The notes beneath the pieces are model-generated. The model was not told where the DNA came from. It ran no database searches and was given only the letters and a program-made list of their open reading frames with translations. Positions 53,792 to 64,000 of a DNA stretch of 64,000 nucleotides are shown here, piece by piece. Every line of letters begins with the position of its first letter. Positions within the stretch are counted from its first letter, which is position 1. The position numbers and the translations under genes were made by a program. The stretch spans positions 1,305,193,519 to 1,305,257,518 of the forward strand of contig CM066033.1 in NCBI GenBank assembly GCA_033557465.1, in the 5' to 3' direction. Origin of the DNA: Ichthyophis bannanicus (Eukaryota > Chordata > Amphibia > Gymnophiona > Ichthyophiidae).

Positions 53792-54244
53792 TTCAGCTCT
53801 CATGGTTTCTTTCTAGGAAGATGGCAAATGACATTCGAGCTATCAGTGGTAAACTGTTATCTCCAGGAACAAGCAGGAATGTAGTCTTCACATATGGGTA
53901 TCGTCGGTACCGACGGAGCCTGCACGGGCACGCTCCCCAGCATCCAATTAGAAAGCTTTTGGGAGCATCCCACAGCGCCTGCATGCTTCCTTCCCGCCTT
54001 TCCCAACTGCCTCTCTCCAGTTCTTTGTTTTCCGCGGAGCCAGCAGGTCGTCGTTCCTGTCACCGCAGAAAATTCCCTTTATTCTCTTTTTTGTGGTCGC
54101 GTCTGCCTTTGACGCTATACCGGTACCGCCAGTTTTTTTCTTCTGTTTAAAAAAATATATATATATATATACTTTTTTTTTCCAAACCTTTCTTCCTCAG
54201 GTGCACGTGCCTTTTTGGTCCTTAGGCCCAAATTTTCCTCTATC

Positions 54245-56103
54245 ATGGGAAAACCCGCTTCGGGTTTCAAGAAGTGCACCAAGTGTGGCGGTACCATCTC
54301 CGTCACCGACACCCATGAGTGGTGTCTTAAATGTTTAGGTCCTCACCACTCCATCACGGAATGTATGGCCTGTGCCATGATGTCCAAGAGGGGTCGACAA
54401 AACCGAGCTGCTAAGCTCAGTACCCTGTTTCCCTCCGATGCAGCCTCGGTGGCATCGATGTCTTCCTCCCGTGGATCTCAGGTAACTAAACATAAGTCTG
54501 GCCGGTCCTCAAAGGGTATATCTCCTTCCAAGCATCGAGATGCCTCCGGCGTTGCCCTTGAGGATTCTGCACTGGCAAAATTGCCCTGGCAGGAGGCTTC
54601 GGCTTCCAAAGCATTATCGGGGCTCCAGGACGTTCTCGAGGCCTCAACCTCTGCAGAACTACTGGTGCCATGCTCTGGGGTACAGGCTGTTTTCTCCGGT
54701 ACCGACACCCAGGCTTCGGCAGCGTCGATAGACCAGAGGTTCCTGGCTATTGAACGCAGTCTGGCGGCTCTCCTTGCAGCATCGACGCCCTTGGAACCGC
54801 GTCAGACAGTTCAACCGGTACCGGCACCGACTCCGGCACCAGTATCGGTACCGGTACCAACAGCATTGGCATCGACATCGGTGTCTGCATTGCCGGCACC
54901 CAGTCATTCTATGTCTTCCGGTACCGATACACCAGTACCGATACACCAGTACCGATTCCCCCCGGTGCTGACTTTGGTCGGTATGGGTATCGGGCTCTAC
55001 AAGAGCATCCGGACAGAAGGTACTTTGAGTCCTCGGAGGAATCTGAGGATTCTGACAGTTCTGTCGGTACCGGAATACTTCTCCCAGAGGAGCCTTCCTC
55101 CCCTAAACGCAGGATGTCTCCTCCAGAGGATATCTCCTTTCAGGACTTCATCAGGGAGGTGGCTCGAGGTCTGTCCATTACTGTGGCTCCTGAAACAGAG
55201 CCCAGGGCAAAGGAGTTGGAGATTTTACAATATCCCAAAGCTCCTAAGGAGGCAGCTACTTTGCCTATCCATGAGATCTTACATGATCTCATTTGAGAAT
55301 GTGGGAGACACCTCTTACCACCTCTCCTCACTCCCGTAGACTGGATACTATGTATCGAGTGCCTCCGTGTCCTGGTTTCCAGAAAACTCTGCTTCCTCAC
55401 CACTCTATTGTAGTGGAATCAGCTATGAGATGGATCAGAAGTGCAAAGAGGCATGCCTCTAATCCTCCAGGACGTGAGTGTCAAACTTTGGATGCCTTTG
55501 GACGTCGTACTTTCCAGGCTTCCATGCTTTCTGCTAAGATCAGTTCCTATAGTTTATGGGAATGTTCCTTAAGGAAGTCACAGGAGATTTAGAGGTTTTG
55601 AGCCCTCTTCTTCCTGATGATAAGAGGCAAGACTTTCTCACACTGGTTAAAAATGCCCAGGATGTTTCTAAGTTTGTCAACCATGCAGCTTTTGACTGTT
55701 TTGAGTGCATAAGCAGAACCTCTGCCATTGCCATAGGTGCTCGTAGAATTGCTTGGCTCCAGGCATCCGATTTGGAGCTCTGGGTACAGGACAAACTGGG
55801 CAATATTCCTTGTACAGGTGAGAATCTGTTCAGCAAAGATTGGCAATAGAAAACCAATGAGTTGGATGCTGACAACTCCACCTTGGATAGATTATCCAAG
55901 GCCACAGCTGATCCTGCAAGAAATAAATCTTTCAAGAAACCATTCTTCTCCAAAAAGAAGAGGTTTTATCCTTCTTATTCCCATCAGGGACGTTCTGCAG
56001 GTCAACCTGTCCGGAAGAGTCAGCAGCCTCTTAAACCAAAGGAAAGCAAAGACTGCTAAGCCTCAAACGTCTCAGCAGTGTCAGCCTCCACAAGGCTTTT
56101 GAC
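54245..56103 (+). pseudogene. DIRS-E gag, best-preserved N-terminus
   Basis: ATG at 54,245, chosen because it directly precedes the conserved GKPASGFKKCTKCGG start. Zinc-binding module: KCTKC (Cys10/13 region), WCLKCLG and ECMACAM, three CxxC pairs in 36 residues. A Ser-rich basic stretch follows. Then come ASASKALSGLQDVLEAST, a Pro/Val/Thr stretch rich in GGTACC (54,820-54,960), and the core block (55,114-55,800) with a frame change near 54,960, a TGA at about 55,294 and further changes near 55,550 and 55,848. The Lys-rich tail ends at 56,103. The other copies can be placed against this start. Confidence 0.8.
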
Positions 56104-56166
56104 TTCCATCTAGAGAAAGCCTTCCTGGCTCTCAATGGACCAGAGCCTTCCACCATTCCAGGAAGG

Positions 56167-58006
56167 TTGTGTCACTTTGCCCCCAGATGGGGGCAGATAA
56201 CAGCAGAACAGTGGACTCTCTCCATTATAAAAGAGGGGTACAAGCTTCACTTTCTTTGCATGCCCCCTCCCACAGTGGTAAGACAGTTCAATTCTCAGAC
56301 CTCTCTCATCAACCTGTTAGATCAAGAGGTCACTATGCTTCTTGCCCAAGGGGCAATAGAAGAGGTACCCATACCTCAACCGGGTACAGGGTTTTACTCC
56401 CCCTATTTCCTTATTCCAAAGAAAACAGGGGGACACAGACCTATTTTAGGACTCAGAGAATTGAGCAAATTCCTGTTCAAAAAGAAATTCAAGAATATTT
56501 CTCTAGGAACTCTGCTGCCATAACTCCAGAGTCAGGATTGGCTTCTCTAGATCTCAAGGATGCGTACACTCATGTTCTCATCCATCCAACTCACAGAAAG
56601 TTCCTTCGGTTCCTTTTTCAAGGAAAGCACTACCAATACAGGGTGCTTCCTTTTGGCCTGGCCTCAGCACCAAGGGTGTTCACGAAATGCATGGCTGTGG
56701 TAGCAGCATTTCTCTGCACTCTAGGAATATTCATCTTCCCCTACTTAGACGACTGGCTCATTCGAGCCCCATCAGAGTCAGAGGCCAGGATTTCTCTATC
56801 TTGCACAATGCGTATCCTTCAGTATTTGGGTCTGGTCATCAACATCCCAAAATCCAGCCTAACTCCCACTCAGTCTCTATAGGAGCTTTGTTGGGTACCA
56901 GAAAGGCAAGGGCCTATCTTCCTCAGAACTGTTGCCTTAGCATGGTGCAGTTAGCTTCTCAAGCAGTGCTCAAGTCCCATCTCCGTGCTCGAGAAATGTT
57001 ACAACTACTAGGCCACATGGCATCTACCGTGCATGTGGTTCCTTATGCTCATCTCCATATGAGAGCAGCCCAGTGGAATTTATCCACTCAATGGACCCAG
57101 GCATCAGGGTGCCTGTCGGACAAAATAGCAAACACAAATCGTCTTATTTTGTCCCTCCAATGGTGGCAGTCCTCTCAAAACCTGTTGGTGGGGTCCCCTT
57201 TTCAACAACCTTTGCCCCAGGCAACTCTCACAACGGATGCTTCACCAGTGGGTTGGGGAGCTTCTGCAAGATCTCTCCACCCAAGGCACTTGGACTCCAC
57301 AGGAGACTCATCTACACATCAATCTCTTAGAGCTCAGAGCAATCTTCCTTGCTCTTAGTGTTCCACACCCTGCTAAGCTTCAAGACAGTCCTCATCCATA
57401 CGGACAATCAAGTAGCCATGTTCTGCGTGAACAAGCAGGGAGGAACAGGCTCTCTGTCGCTTTGCAACGAAACTTTGCGATTATGGGCCCTCGCCAGAGC
57501 ATCAGATTCATCTCCTGGCAGTGTATCTGCCAGGTATCCAAAACTCTTGGGCAGACAGACTCAGTCGAGTTCTGCTTCCACGCGAATGGTCTCTACATGC
57601 AGACCAGGTGGCCAAGAGTTTTCAGATTTGGGGAACCCCGGACATAGACCTCTTTGCAAGTCCATTGAATGCCAATCTTCCCCGGTTCTGTTCCAGAATT
57701 CCGGCTCAAGGCTCTCAGGCCAGGGATGCTTTCCTCCTTCATTGGGGTCAAGACTTCCTTTATGCCTTTCCACCCATTCCCCTAATTCCCAAAACCCTCT
57801 TCAAGCTTCAGAGAGACAGAGGCCGTATGATTCTCATAGCTCCACATTGGCCACGGCAAGTGTGGTACCCTCTGCTTCTACATCTCTCTCAAGCTCCCTC
57901 TCTGGAGTTAGGGTTTGCTCCAGATCTCCTGTCTCAGGAGAACGGAATGTTATGGCATTACAATCCCCAGTCTCTGCATCTCAGGGCTTGGTTGCTGAAG
58001 GCCTAG
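56167..58006 (+). pseudogene. DIRS-E RT, RNase H and methyltransferase-like region
   Basis: RT: PKKTGGHRPILGLRELSK near 56,415, a TAA stop near 56,521 with a small local deletion, LDLKDAYTHVLIHP near 56,560, FGLASAPRVFTKCM near 56,660 and an intact catalytic YLDDWLI near 56,740. A deletion or frame change follows near 56,880. RNase H: LTTDASPVGWG near 57,230 (with an internal deletion before SFCK), HTDNQVAMFCV near 57,400. Methyltransferase-like: an open frame 57,521-58,006 with DIDLFASPLNANLP, FLYAFPP and RMILIAPHWP. The RT active site is preserved, but the ORF is not. Confidence 0.8.
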
Positions 58007-58670
58007 ATCTTCATGATCTGAACCTTTCTCAGCAAGTAAAGAATATCCTTTATGCTTCCAGGAAGCCTTCCACAAGACGCTCTTATGCTTTCAAGTGGAA
58101 AAGATTTACCATATTGTGCTCGCAGAAGGGTCTTAGCCCCCTTGCGATACCTCTGGAATCATTACTGGAGTATCTCCTTCATTTATCCAATGCAGGACTT
58201 AAGACTAACTCAGTAAGAGTCCATTTGAGAGCTATTGCAGCTTCTCTCAAGCCTCTGAATGGACAACCTATTTCCTCCCATCCTCTTAAAGCAAGATTTA
58301 TGAGAGGCCGCCTTCTAACTAAGCCTCCCATTAGGCCACCACCGGTGGCATGGGACTTAAACCTGGTTCTTGGTCAGCTCATGAAGCCGCCTTTCGAACC
58401 CTTAGCTACTACCTCGTTGAAATTCCTTTCCTGGAAAGTTATCTTTCTTATTGCAATCACATCAGCACGTAGCATCAGTGAGTTGCAGGCACTAGTGACT
58501 GATCCCCCTTATACAAGGTTCCACCATGACAAGGTAGTCCTTAGGACTCATCCACACTTTATGCCAAAGGTGGTCTCGCCTTCTTATCTAAACCAAGCGG
58601 TCTACCTGCCTGTGTTTTTTTTCCAAGGCTCATGCATCAAATGCAGAAAGGAATCTTCATACTTTGGACT
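58007..58670 (+). pseudogene. DIRS-E tyrosine recombinase, N-terminal two thirds
   Basis: In frame with the RNase H ORF from 57,349 (a 445-codon open frame ending 58,686). It contains SQQVKNILYASRKPSTRRSY, a LLEYLLHLSNAGLKTNSV block, FLIAITSARSISELQAL (the first Arg appears as SARSISE, Arg before Ser changed) and RTHPHFMPK. A frame change near 58,615 precedes the CR1-a insertion. About 120 bp of the gene are missing before the downstream piece at 62,022. Confidence 0.8.
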
Positions 58671-58673
58671 TTG

Positions 58674-58964
58674 GAGGCTTTTCTAACCAGGGCTCCACAC
58701 ATCAAACAGGGAACCTTAATTGAGCACAGTAGGTTGCTGACTCCAGTGACCTCCTCAGCTTTAGAAGCTGCTAACACCTAATCAGGTGTTAGTGGGCCTG
58801 TTTCCTGAGTGCAGTTGAAGCCTGCATAAAAAGGCTCCTGTGCCCTGCCCCTTTGAGGCTTTTCTACCCAGGGCTCCACACATCAAACAGCTGCGAAACC
58901 GGCTGGTACTTGGTAGATCTCTCTCTTTTGCTCTAACAGATACCTAAGCTCCACGAAAAGAACA
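58674..58964 (+). promoter_or_regulatory. CR1-a 5' UTR with tandem monomers
   Basis: The block GAGGCTTTTCTAACCAGGGC starts at 58,674 and returns as GAGGCTTTTCTACCCAGGGC at 58,855, a 181-bp period. Tandem 5' monomers act as promoters in some LINEs. A CATAAAAAGG stretch near 58,823 is TATA-like. No function is shown here. Confidence 0.6.
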
Positions 58965-59909
58965 ATGGCTGGGAAAAATCGTATTGCTAAAGCTGTTGCT
59001 CCCGTTACAGCTTCTGCCTCCGTCCAGACAGAGGTCCTAATGCCGGTTGAAGGACCGGTTCCATGTGCAGGGTGCCTGCATGCTGAAGCTCTGAGGAAAG
59101 AGGTGGAGGAACTCAGAGAGGAGGTGGCAAGGCTGAGGAGCATTCAAGACAGTGAGAAGTACATTGATGAGATGCTACTTGCAGCAACCAAGCTCTCCAG
59201 CTCCGGAGAAGATGGGTGCCAACAGAATGTCGATGGTTGGACACAAGTCACCAGGGCCTGCAAAATCACCAATCCAACTTCTCCATCCCTTGAATTAAAG
59301 AACCATTATGCAGCCCTGGAAGTGGAGGAGGTGAAAGCATCCCTGGAAAGGGAAGAACCAGAGTTCAAGTACCCCAAAGTTGCGGAATCAGTCACCAGAA
59401 GGAAACGAAGGGTGGTGGTGGTTGGAGACTCTCTTCTGAGGGGTACTGAGGCGTCCATCTGCCGACCAGACTTGATGTCCAGAGAGGTATGCTGTCTGCC
59501 TGGTGCCAAAATCCAAGATGTTACGGAGAGTTTGCCGAGACTCATCAAGCCCACAGACTATTACCCAATGTTGCTAATCCATGTTGGAACAAATGATACT
59601 GCCAGGTATACCTCGGAACGTATCAAAAGTGACTTCATGGCTCTGGGACAGAGGGTGAAGCAGTTAGGTGCACAGGTGGTGTTCTCTTCAATCCTCCCTG
59701 TTGAGGGTAAAGGCCAAGGCAGAGAGGCTCGCATCCTGGAGACAAATGCATGGCTGCGTGGATGGTGTCATCGAGAGCGTTTTGGTTTCCTAGACCATGG
59801 GATGCTTTTCCAAGGGTTGCAAAGCAGAGATGGCATCCATCTGTCCAAGAGAGGACAACGCATCTTTGGTAGTAGACTGGCTAATCTACTGAAGAGGGCT
59901 TTAAACTAG
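58965..59909 (+). CDS. CR1-a ORF1: CxxC, coiled coil and GDSL esterase
   Basis: An intact 314-codon frame. CAGC (Cys34/37) forms a short CxxC, then residues 40-62 are heptad-like and Glu/Leu-rich (coiled coil). The esterase domain has GDS at 154-156, GTND at 208-211 and DGIH at 289-292. The domain plan is the same as CR1-b ORF1, but the sequence is clearly different, so two CR1 families are present. The ATG follows the 5' UTR monomers. ORF2 starts 5 bp after the stop. Known from other CR1 elements as the ORF1 esterase; substrate unknown. Confidence 0.9.
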   Translation: MAGKNRIAKAVAPVTASASVQTEVLMPVEGPVPCAGCLHAEALRKEVEELREEVARLRSIQDSEKYIDEMLLAATKLSSSGEDGCQQNVDGWTQVTRACKITNPTSPSLELKNHYAALEVEEVKASLEREEPEFKYPKVAESVTRRKRRVVVVGDSLLRGTEASICRPDLMSREVCCLPGAKIQDVTESLPRLIKPTDYYPMLLIHVGTNDTARYTSERIKSDFMALGQRVKQLGAQVVFSSILPVEGKGQGREARILETNAWLRGWCHRERFGFLDHGMLFQGLQSRDGIHLSKRGQRIFGSRLANLLKRALN

Positions 59910-59914
59910 ATTCC

Positions 59915-61797
59915 TTGGGGATGGGTGAAGAAAGCCCCCAGGTAAGTGAAAGCCCCCAGGTAGGTGATACATTAAATACCTTTATGGAAATGGGTAACAG
60001 GGGTAACATATGGAAAGCAGTATGTATTAATGCCCGTAGCATGGGAAATAAGATCCCTGAGGTTGAAGCTTTGGTGGGAGTGGCTGACTTGGATTTAGTG
60101 GCAGTTACAGAAACATGGTTCACAGAAAACAATGACTGGGATGTAACTATACCTGGCTATACTTTATTCAGGAAGAACAGGGTAGGAAGAAGAGGAGGAG
60201 GAGTGGCACTATATGTAAAAACTACTATTAAAGCTTTGGAATTACAGAGCTTAAAAGGGAGAGAGGAGGCATTGTGGGTTAAACTAGAAAGAGGGAAAGA
60301 GAAATCTATTTGCATTGGAGTGATATACAGACCTCCCTCACAAGAGGAAGAGGTGGACAGAGTTAATTGAAGACATACGCAGCATTGCAGCAAAAGGGGA
60401 AGTGCTACTGATAGGAGATTTCAATATGCCAGATGTTGATTGGCACATTCCTGCTGCAGTATCATCTAGAAGTAAGGAGATCCTGGATTCTCTACAGGGA
60501 GAACTATTCAGGCAATTGGTAACAGACCCCACACGTGAAGGGGCCATACTGGACTTGGTGCTTACCAATGGTGAAAGTGTTTCTGATGTTGTAGTGGGAG
60601 ATCATTTTGCATCCAGTGATCACCAGATGGTGTGGTTCAGTATTAGGACTAGGGCTGTTAGAATCCATTCCAAGGTGAGGATCTTAGACTTTAGGAAGAC
60701 TAACTTTGCGAAGATGGGCCAATACCTCAGGGAGTCGTTAGTGGGATGGGAACAGCTGGGGGATGTAGAAAAACAGTGGGCAAAACTGAAAGGGGGTATT
60801 TTAAGGGCAACCAACCTTTTTGTTAAAATGGTAAATAAAGGCAAAAGGAACAGGAGACCGCTATGGTTTTCGAAGGAAGTAGCTGAAAAAGTGAAGAAAA
60901 AGAGGGAGGCCTTCATGAATACACGAGATCACAGAGAGCAGAAGACAGGCATCTGTATTTGGAAAAACTTAGAGAAGCTAGCAAAGTAGTCAAGAAGGCA
61001 AAGATTCAAAAGGAGGAGGAAATAGCCAATGCAATAAAATGGGGGGATAAGACATTTTTCAGATATATTAGTGAGAAGAGGAAGAGCAAAAGTGGTATTG
61101 TCAGACTCAAGGGTGCAGGGGGGGAATATGTAGAAGCTGATAAGGATAAAGCGGAATTGCTTAACAAATATTTTTGTTCTGTGTTCACAGATGAAGAACC
61201 AGGAGCAGGACCTCAGAAAACACCCACAAATAAGAACAGAAGCGAGGGACATCTTGAACTATTTTCAGAAGACTGTGTTCGTGAGAAACTAGCTCAACTT
61301 AAAGTAGACAAAGCGATGGGACCGGATGGGATACACCCTAGAATACTGAGGGAACTTGGGGACGTTCTAGCAGCTCCACTGACTGACCTTTTCAATGCCT
61401 CGTTGGAGTCATGAGTGGTGCCAAAGGACTGGAGAGAGGCTCATGTGGTGCCTTTACACAAAAGCGGAAGTAAGGATGTGGTTGAAAACTACAGGCCGGT
61501 TAGTTTAACTTCGGTGGTGAGTAAATTATTGGAAACGCTGCTGAAAGAGAAAATAGTGAGGTTTCTGGAGTCCAGCGGATTACAGGATCCGAGGCAGCAT
61601 GGATTCACCAGAGGCAGGTCTTGTCAGACAAATATGATTGATTTTTTTGACTGGGTGACCAGGGAGTTGGACCGAGGGAGAGCTCTAGATGTGGTGTATT
61701 TAGATTTCCGTAAAGCCTTTGACACTGTTCCTCACAGGCGACTTATAAACAAACTGAGCACCCTAGGGATGGACACTAAAGTTACTGCATGGGTTAG
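59915..61797 (+). pseudogene. CR1-a ORF2, frameshifted and truncated in the RT
   Basis: Pieces: 59,915-60,370 (INARSMGNK, VTETWF, GGGVALYVKT), 60,402-60,989 (GDFNMPDVDW, SDHQMVWF) and 60,959-61,414, with a TGA at 61,412-61,414. The last piece, 61,415-61,797, has YRPVSLTSVVSKLLETL, YLDFRKAFDTVPH and WVRK. Frameshifts lie near 60,360 and 60,920. The catalytic FADD box and the thumb are absent because the element is cut at 61,797. Confidence 0.85.
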
Positions 61798-62021
61798 AAA
61801 AGCAGCAGTGGAGGGGAGAATAACCTATACCTTGCTGAACCGCCGCATCTTCTCAGCTCCCGCTAGCAGCGGGAGAGCGGAACGAAGGCACCTCGCTGCT
61901 TTGCTCAGCTGATGACGAGACCAGGAAGGTAATAAATCCTTGGCGGGCCGCACCGGGGTAGAGCCTCGCGGGCCGCACGAAGGGACCTCGCGGGCCGCAT
62001 GTTGGTGACCACTGGTCTAAC
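61798..62021. mobile_element. GC-rich hAT-like fragment
   Basis: On the minus strand it starts CAGTGGTCACCAACATGCGG and contains repeated GCGGGCCGC blocks, a style seen at termini of non-autonomous hAT elements. The left side begins CAGTGGAGGGG, sharing only six bases with that terminus. No matching 8-bp flanks were found, so the insertion has been rearranged or one end is missing. Confidence 0.4.
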
Positions 62022-62283
62022 TGGATTGCACAGTGTATTTCCTTTGCCTATCAGAGTAAGAATCTTCCTCTGGAGGGCCATGTCACAGCTCACAACTTGA
62101 GAGCCATGGCAGCTTCAATGGCTCATCTTCACTCTGTGTCTATCGACGACATCTGTGGAGCAGCCACTTGGGCCTCTGTTCATACCTTCACAGCCCATTA
62201 CTGCTTGGACAAGGACTCCCGCCGGGATGCCTTGTTTGGTCAGGCTGTTCTCCAACACCTGTTCCATACCTAATCAACTCCTA
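62022..62283 (+). pseudogene. DIRS tyrosine recombinase C-terminus (probably of DIRS-E)
   Basis: About 80 codons reading WIAQCISFAYQSKNLPLEGH, then AHNLRAMAAS (HxxR intact), CGAATWASVHTF and AHYCLDKDSRRDALFG with the catalytic Tyr. It ends with the normal stop and the following TAATCAACTCCTA. It matches the B/E subfamily (LEGHVTAHN) rather than C/D. It begins about 120 bp downstream, in gene coordinates, of where the DIRS-E copy stops at 58,670. Confidence 0.8.
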
Positions 62284-63690
62284 TGCTAGAAACATAGGAA
62301 CATAGAAACATAGAAACATGATGACAGAAAAAGACCACATGGCCTATCTAGTCTGTCCTTCCATATCAACAACTACAACAGTCCACTTTTTACCTTTAGA
62401 GATCCTCTGTGTTGGTCGCATGCTTTTTTTGAATTCAGTTACTGTCCTCATCTCTACCACCTCCACTGGGAGACTATTCCACGGATCCACTACTCTTTCT
62501 GTAAAGAAATATTTCCGCATATCACTCCTGAATCTATCTCCCTTCACCCTCATCCCATGTCCCCTCGTAGCAGAACTTGCTTTCAATTGAAAGAGGCTCT
62601 CTCCTGAACATTTATACCACGGAGGTATTTAAACATCTCAATCATATCACCTCTATCCCGCCTTTCCTCTAAGGTGTACATATTAAGATCCTTAAGTCTG
62701 TCCTCATATGCTTTATAATGAAGCCCATTAATCATTTTGGTAGCAACCCTCTGCACCGACTCCATCCTGTTCACATCCTTTTGAAGGTGCGGTCTCCAGA
62801 ATTGCACACCATACTCCAAATGAGGTCGCACCAAAGACTTATACAGAGGCATTATCACTTCCTTTTTTTCTGCTAGCCATTCCTCTCCGTATGCACCCAA
62901 GCATCCTTCTAGCTTTTGCTGTCGCCTTTTCCACCTGTTTAGCTACTTTAAGATCATCAGACACAACCACGCCTAGGTCCCGCTCTTCTTTAGTGGACAA
63001 AAGTACTTCACCTCCTATACTGTATTGCTCCCTTGGATTGCTGCAGCCCAAATGCATGACCTTACATTTTTTAACATTAAATCCCAGCTGCCAAATTCTA
63101 GACCATTCTTCAAGCTTAGCTAGATCCCTCCTCATGTTATCTAGCCCTTCCTGGGTGTCTACTCTATTGCAGATTTTGGTATCATCCGCAAAGAGGCAAA
63201 CCTTACCCGACAGCCCTTCCGCTATATCACTAACAAAGATGTTAAAAAGAATCGGACCAAGGACAGATCCCTGGGCACACCACTGATAACATCCTTCTCC
63301 TCAGAGTGAGCTCCATTTACTTGTACTCTTTGTTGCCTCCCACCCAACCAATTTCTAACCCAAGCAGTAACTTTAGGATCCATCCCTAGGGTGCTCAGTT
63401 TGTTTATAAGTCGCCTGTGAGGAACAGTGTCAAAGGCTTTACTGAAATCTAAATACACCACATCTAGAGCTCTCCCTCGGTCCAACTCCCTGGTCACCCA
63501 GTCAAAGAAATCAATCAGATTTGTCTGACAAGACCTGCCTCTGGTGAATCCATGCTGCCTCGGATCCTGTAATCCGCTGGACTCCAGAAACCTCACTATT
63601 TTCTCTTTCAGCAGCATTTCCAATAATTTACTCACCACTGAAGTTAAACTAACCGGCCTGTAGTTTTCAACCACATCCTTACTTTGGCTT
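62284..63690 (-). mobile_element. CR1-a LINE, 3' part, cut by DIRS-F
   Basis: The 3' end at about 62,284 has GAAACATA-type short repeats, as at 24,563. The coding part on the minus strand runs from KDVVENYRPVSLTSVVSKLL (63,690) to the C-terminus at 62,344. It is interrupted by DIRS-F, so the rest presumably lies beyond the window. Confidence 0.85.
62344..63690 (-). pseudogene. CR1-a reverse transcriptase fragment
   Basis: Pieces 63,690-63,222 (YRPVSLTSVVSKLLEM, YLDFSKAFDTVPH and SGVPRD, where a missing base breaks the VPQGS block near 63,272), 63,135-62,839, 62,900-62,583 and 62,586-62,344. FADDTK lies near 63,200. At least three frameshifts are present. Very close to the copy at 24,640-25,930. 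Confidence 0.8.
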
Positions 63691-63692
63691 AT

Positions 63693-64000
63693 CTCCAGGA
63701 ACAAGCAGGAATAAGTCATCACATATGGGTACGTCGGTACCGACGGAGCCCGCGCGGGAAAGCTCCCCAGCTTTTCAGATTAAAAGCTTTTGGGGCCTCC
63801 CACTGCACATGTGCGCTGCCTTCCCGCCTTCCTGACCAGCTCTCGTCAGTTTCTTTTTTTCCGCGGAGCCAGCAGGTCGTGTTCTTGTCACTGCTGAAGA
63901 AATTGTTAATTTTATTGTTTTCTTTAGACCGCGTACCTGCCTTCCCCATTCTGAAACCGGTACTGCCGGTCTCTCTTTCTTTCTTTTGAAAAAAAAAAAT
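63693..64000 (+). mobile_element. DIRS-F, left end only
   Basis: CTCCAGGAACAAGCAGGAAT at 63,693 follows AT and interrupts a CR1-a copy. The left inverted repeat (GTACGTCGGTACCGACGGAG near 63,729) runs to about 63,860. The rest of the element is outside the window. Confidence 0.85.

Larger units (their letters stand above)
53861..58670 (+). mobile_element. DIRS-E retrotransposon, interrupted in the recombinase
   Basis: Left end CTCCAGGAACAAGCAGGAAT at 53,861. Gag, RT, RNase H and methyltransferase-like are in the standard order. The recombinase stops at about 58,670, where a CR1-a copy starts. The last part of the same gene reappears at 62,022-62,283. An AT dinucleotide precedes the left end, as in copies A, B and F. 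Confidence 0.85.
58674..61797 (+). mobile_element. CR1-a LINE, 5' complete but 3' truncated
   Basis: 5' UTR with two repeat monomers (58,674 and 58,855), ORF1 58,965-59,909, and ORF2 from 59,915 to 61,797, where the sequence changes abruptly to a GC-rich, hAT-like piece. CR1 copies normally lose their 5' end and keep the 3' end, so the missing 3' end points to a later deletion or rearrangement. Confidence 0.85.

Noticed and set aside
58965..59909. Host GDSL esterase gene
   Set aside because: It is followed 5 bp later by a CR1 endonuclease-RT, and the domain plan matches CR1 ORF1, so it belongs to the LINE.
61798..62021. Complete hAT MITE
   Set aside because: Only one convincing terminus is present, and the flanking 8-mers do not match, so it is called only as a fragment.

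Overview
The window reads as repeat-dominated vertebrate nuclear DNA. I see no host protein-coding exon, tRNA gene or rRNA gene that I can support. The mix of many DIRS-type tyrosine-recombinase retrotransposons, two CR1 LINE families, L2-like LINEs, a BovB-like RTE, tRNA-derived SINEs, hAT-like MITEs, a Tc1 relic and Penelope-like ribozyme sequences fits an amphibian with a large genome. A caecilian is my best guess, but that is inference from repeat content and not from a host gene.

Layout. 1-8.8 kb: L2-like LINEs on the minus strand, a Tc1/mariner relic split by a MITE, and an almost intact intronless gene of a zinc-finger/transposase-like family (5,044-6,740). 8.8-15.6 kb: the right half of an older DIRS family (DIRS-2), an L2-like RT relic, a tRNA-SINE, a hairpin, a plus-strand LINE relic and about 1.3 kb with nothing recognisable. 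15.68-23.36 kb: a decayed DIRS element (DIRS-A) inserted cleanly into a SINE whose two halves still flank it. 23.5-34.6 kb: an AT-rich, apparently non-coding, Penelope-like composite. It has inverted arms carrying hammerhead-like motifs and 45-bp minisatellites, and CR1-a, SINEs and a near-complete CR1-b are nested inside it. 34.6-40.3 kb: DIRS-B, with a hAT-like MITE in gag. 40.3-43.7 kb: a near full-length BovB-like RTE (minus strand). 43.68-49.61 kb: DIRS-C, the structurally most complete copy. 51.2-53.8 kb: DIRS-D (5' truncated). 53.86-58.67 kb: DIRS-E, with its recombinase split by a 5'-complete CR1-a (58.67-61.8 kb) and resuming at 62.02 kb. 62.28-63.69 kb: another CR1-a (minus strand), cut by DIRS-F, which runs off the end of the window.

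The DIRS elements share one plan: inverted terminal repeats, then gag with CxxC zinc fingers, then RT-RNase H-methyltransferase-like, then tyrosine recombinase, then an internal complementary region (ICR), then the right inverted repeat. The ICR is the reverse complement of the right end joined to the left end, as expected for circle-based replication and recombinase integration. CR1 elements supply ORF1 (zinc-finger/coiled-coil/GDSL esterase) and ORF2 (endonuclease-RT). The BovB-like tail matches the 3' tail of the tRNA-SINEs, so this RTE probably mobilised them. Every element that can be judged carries at least one disabling lesion, often CGA to TGA, so the window is a layered fossil record rather than a set of active elements.
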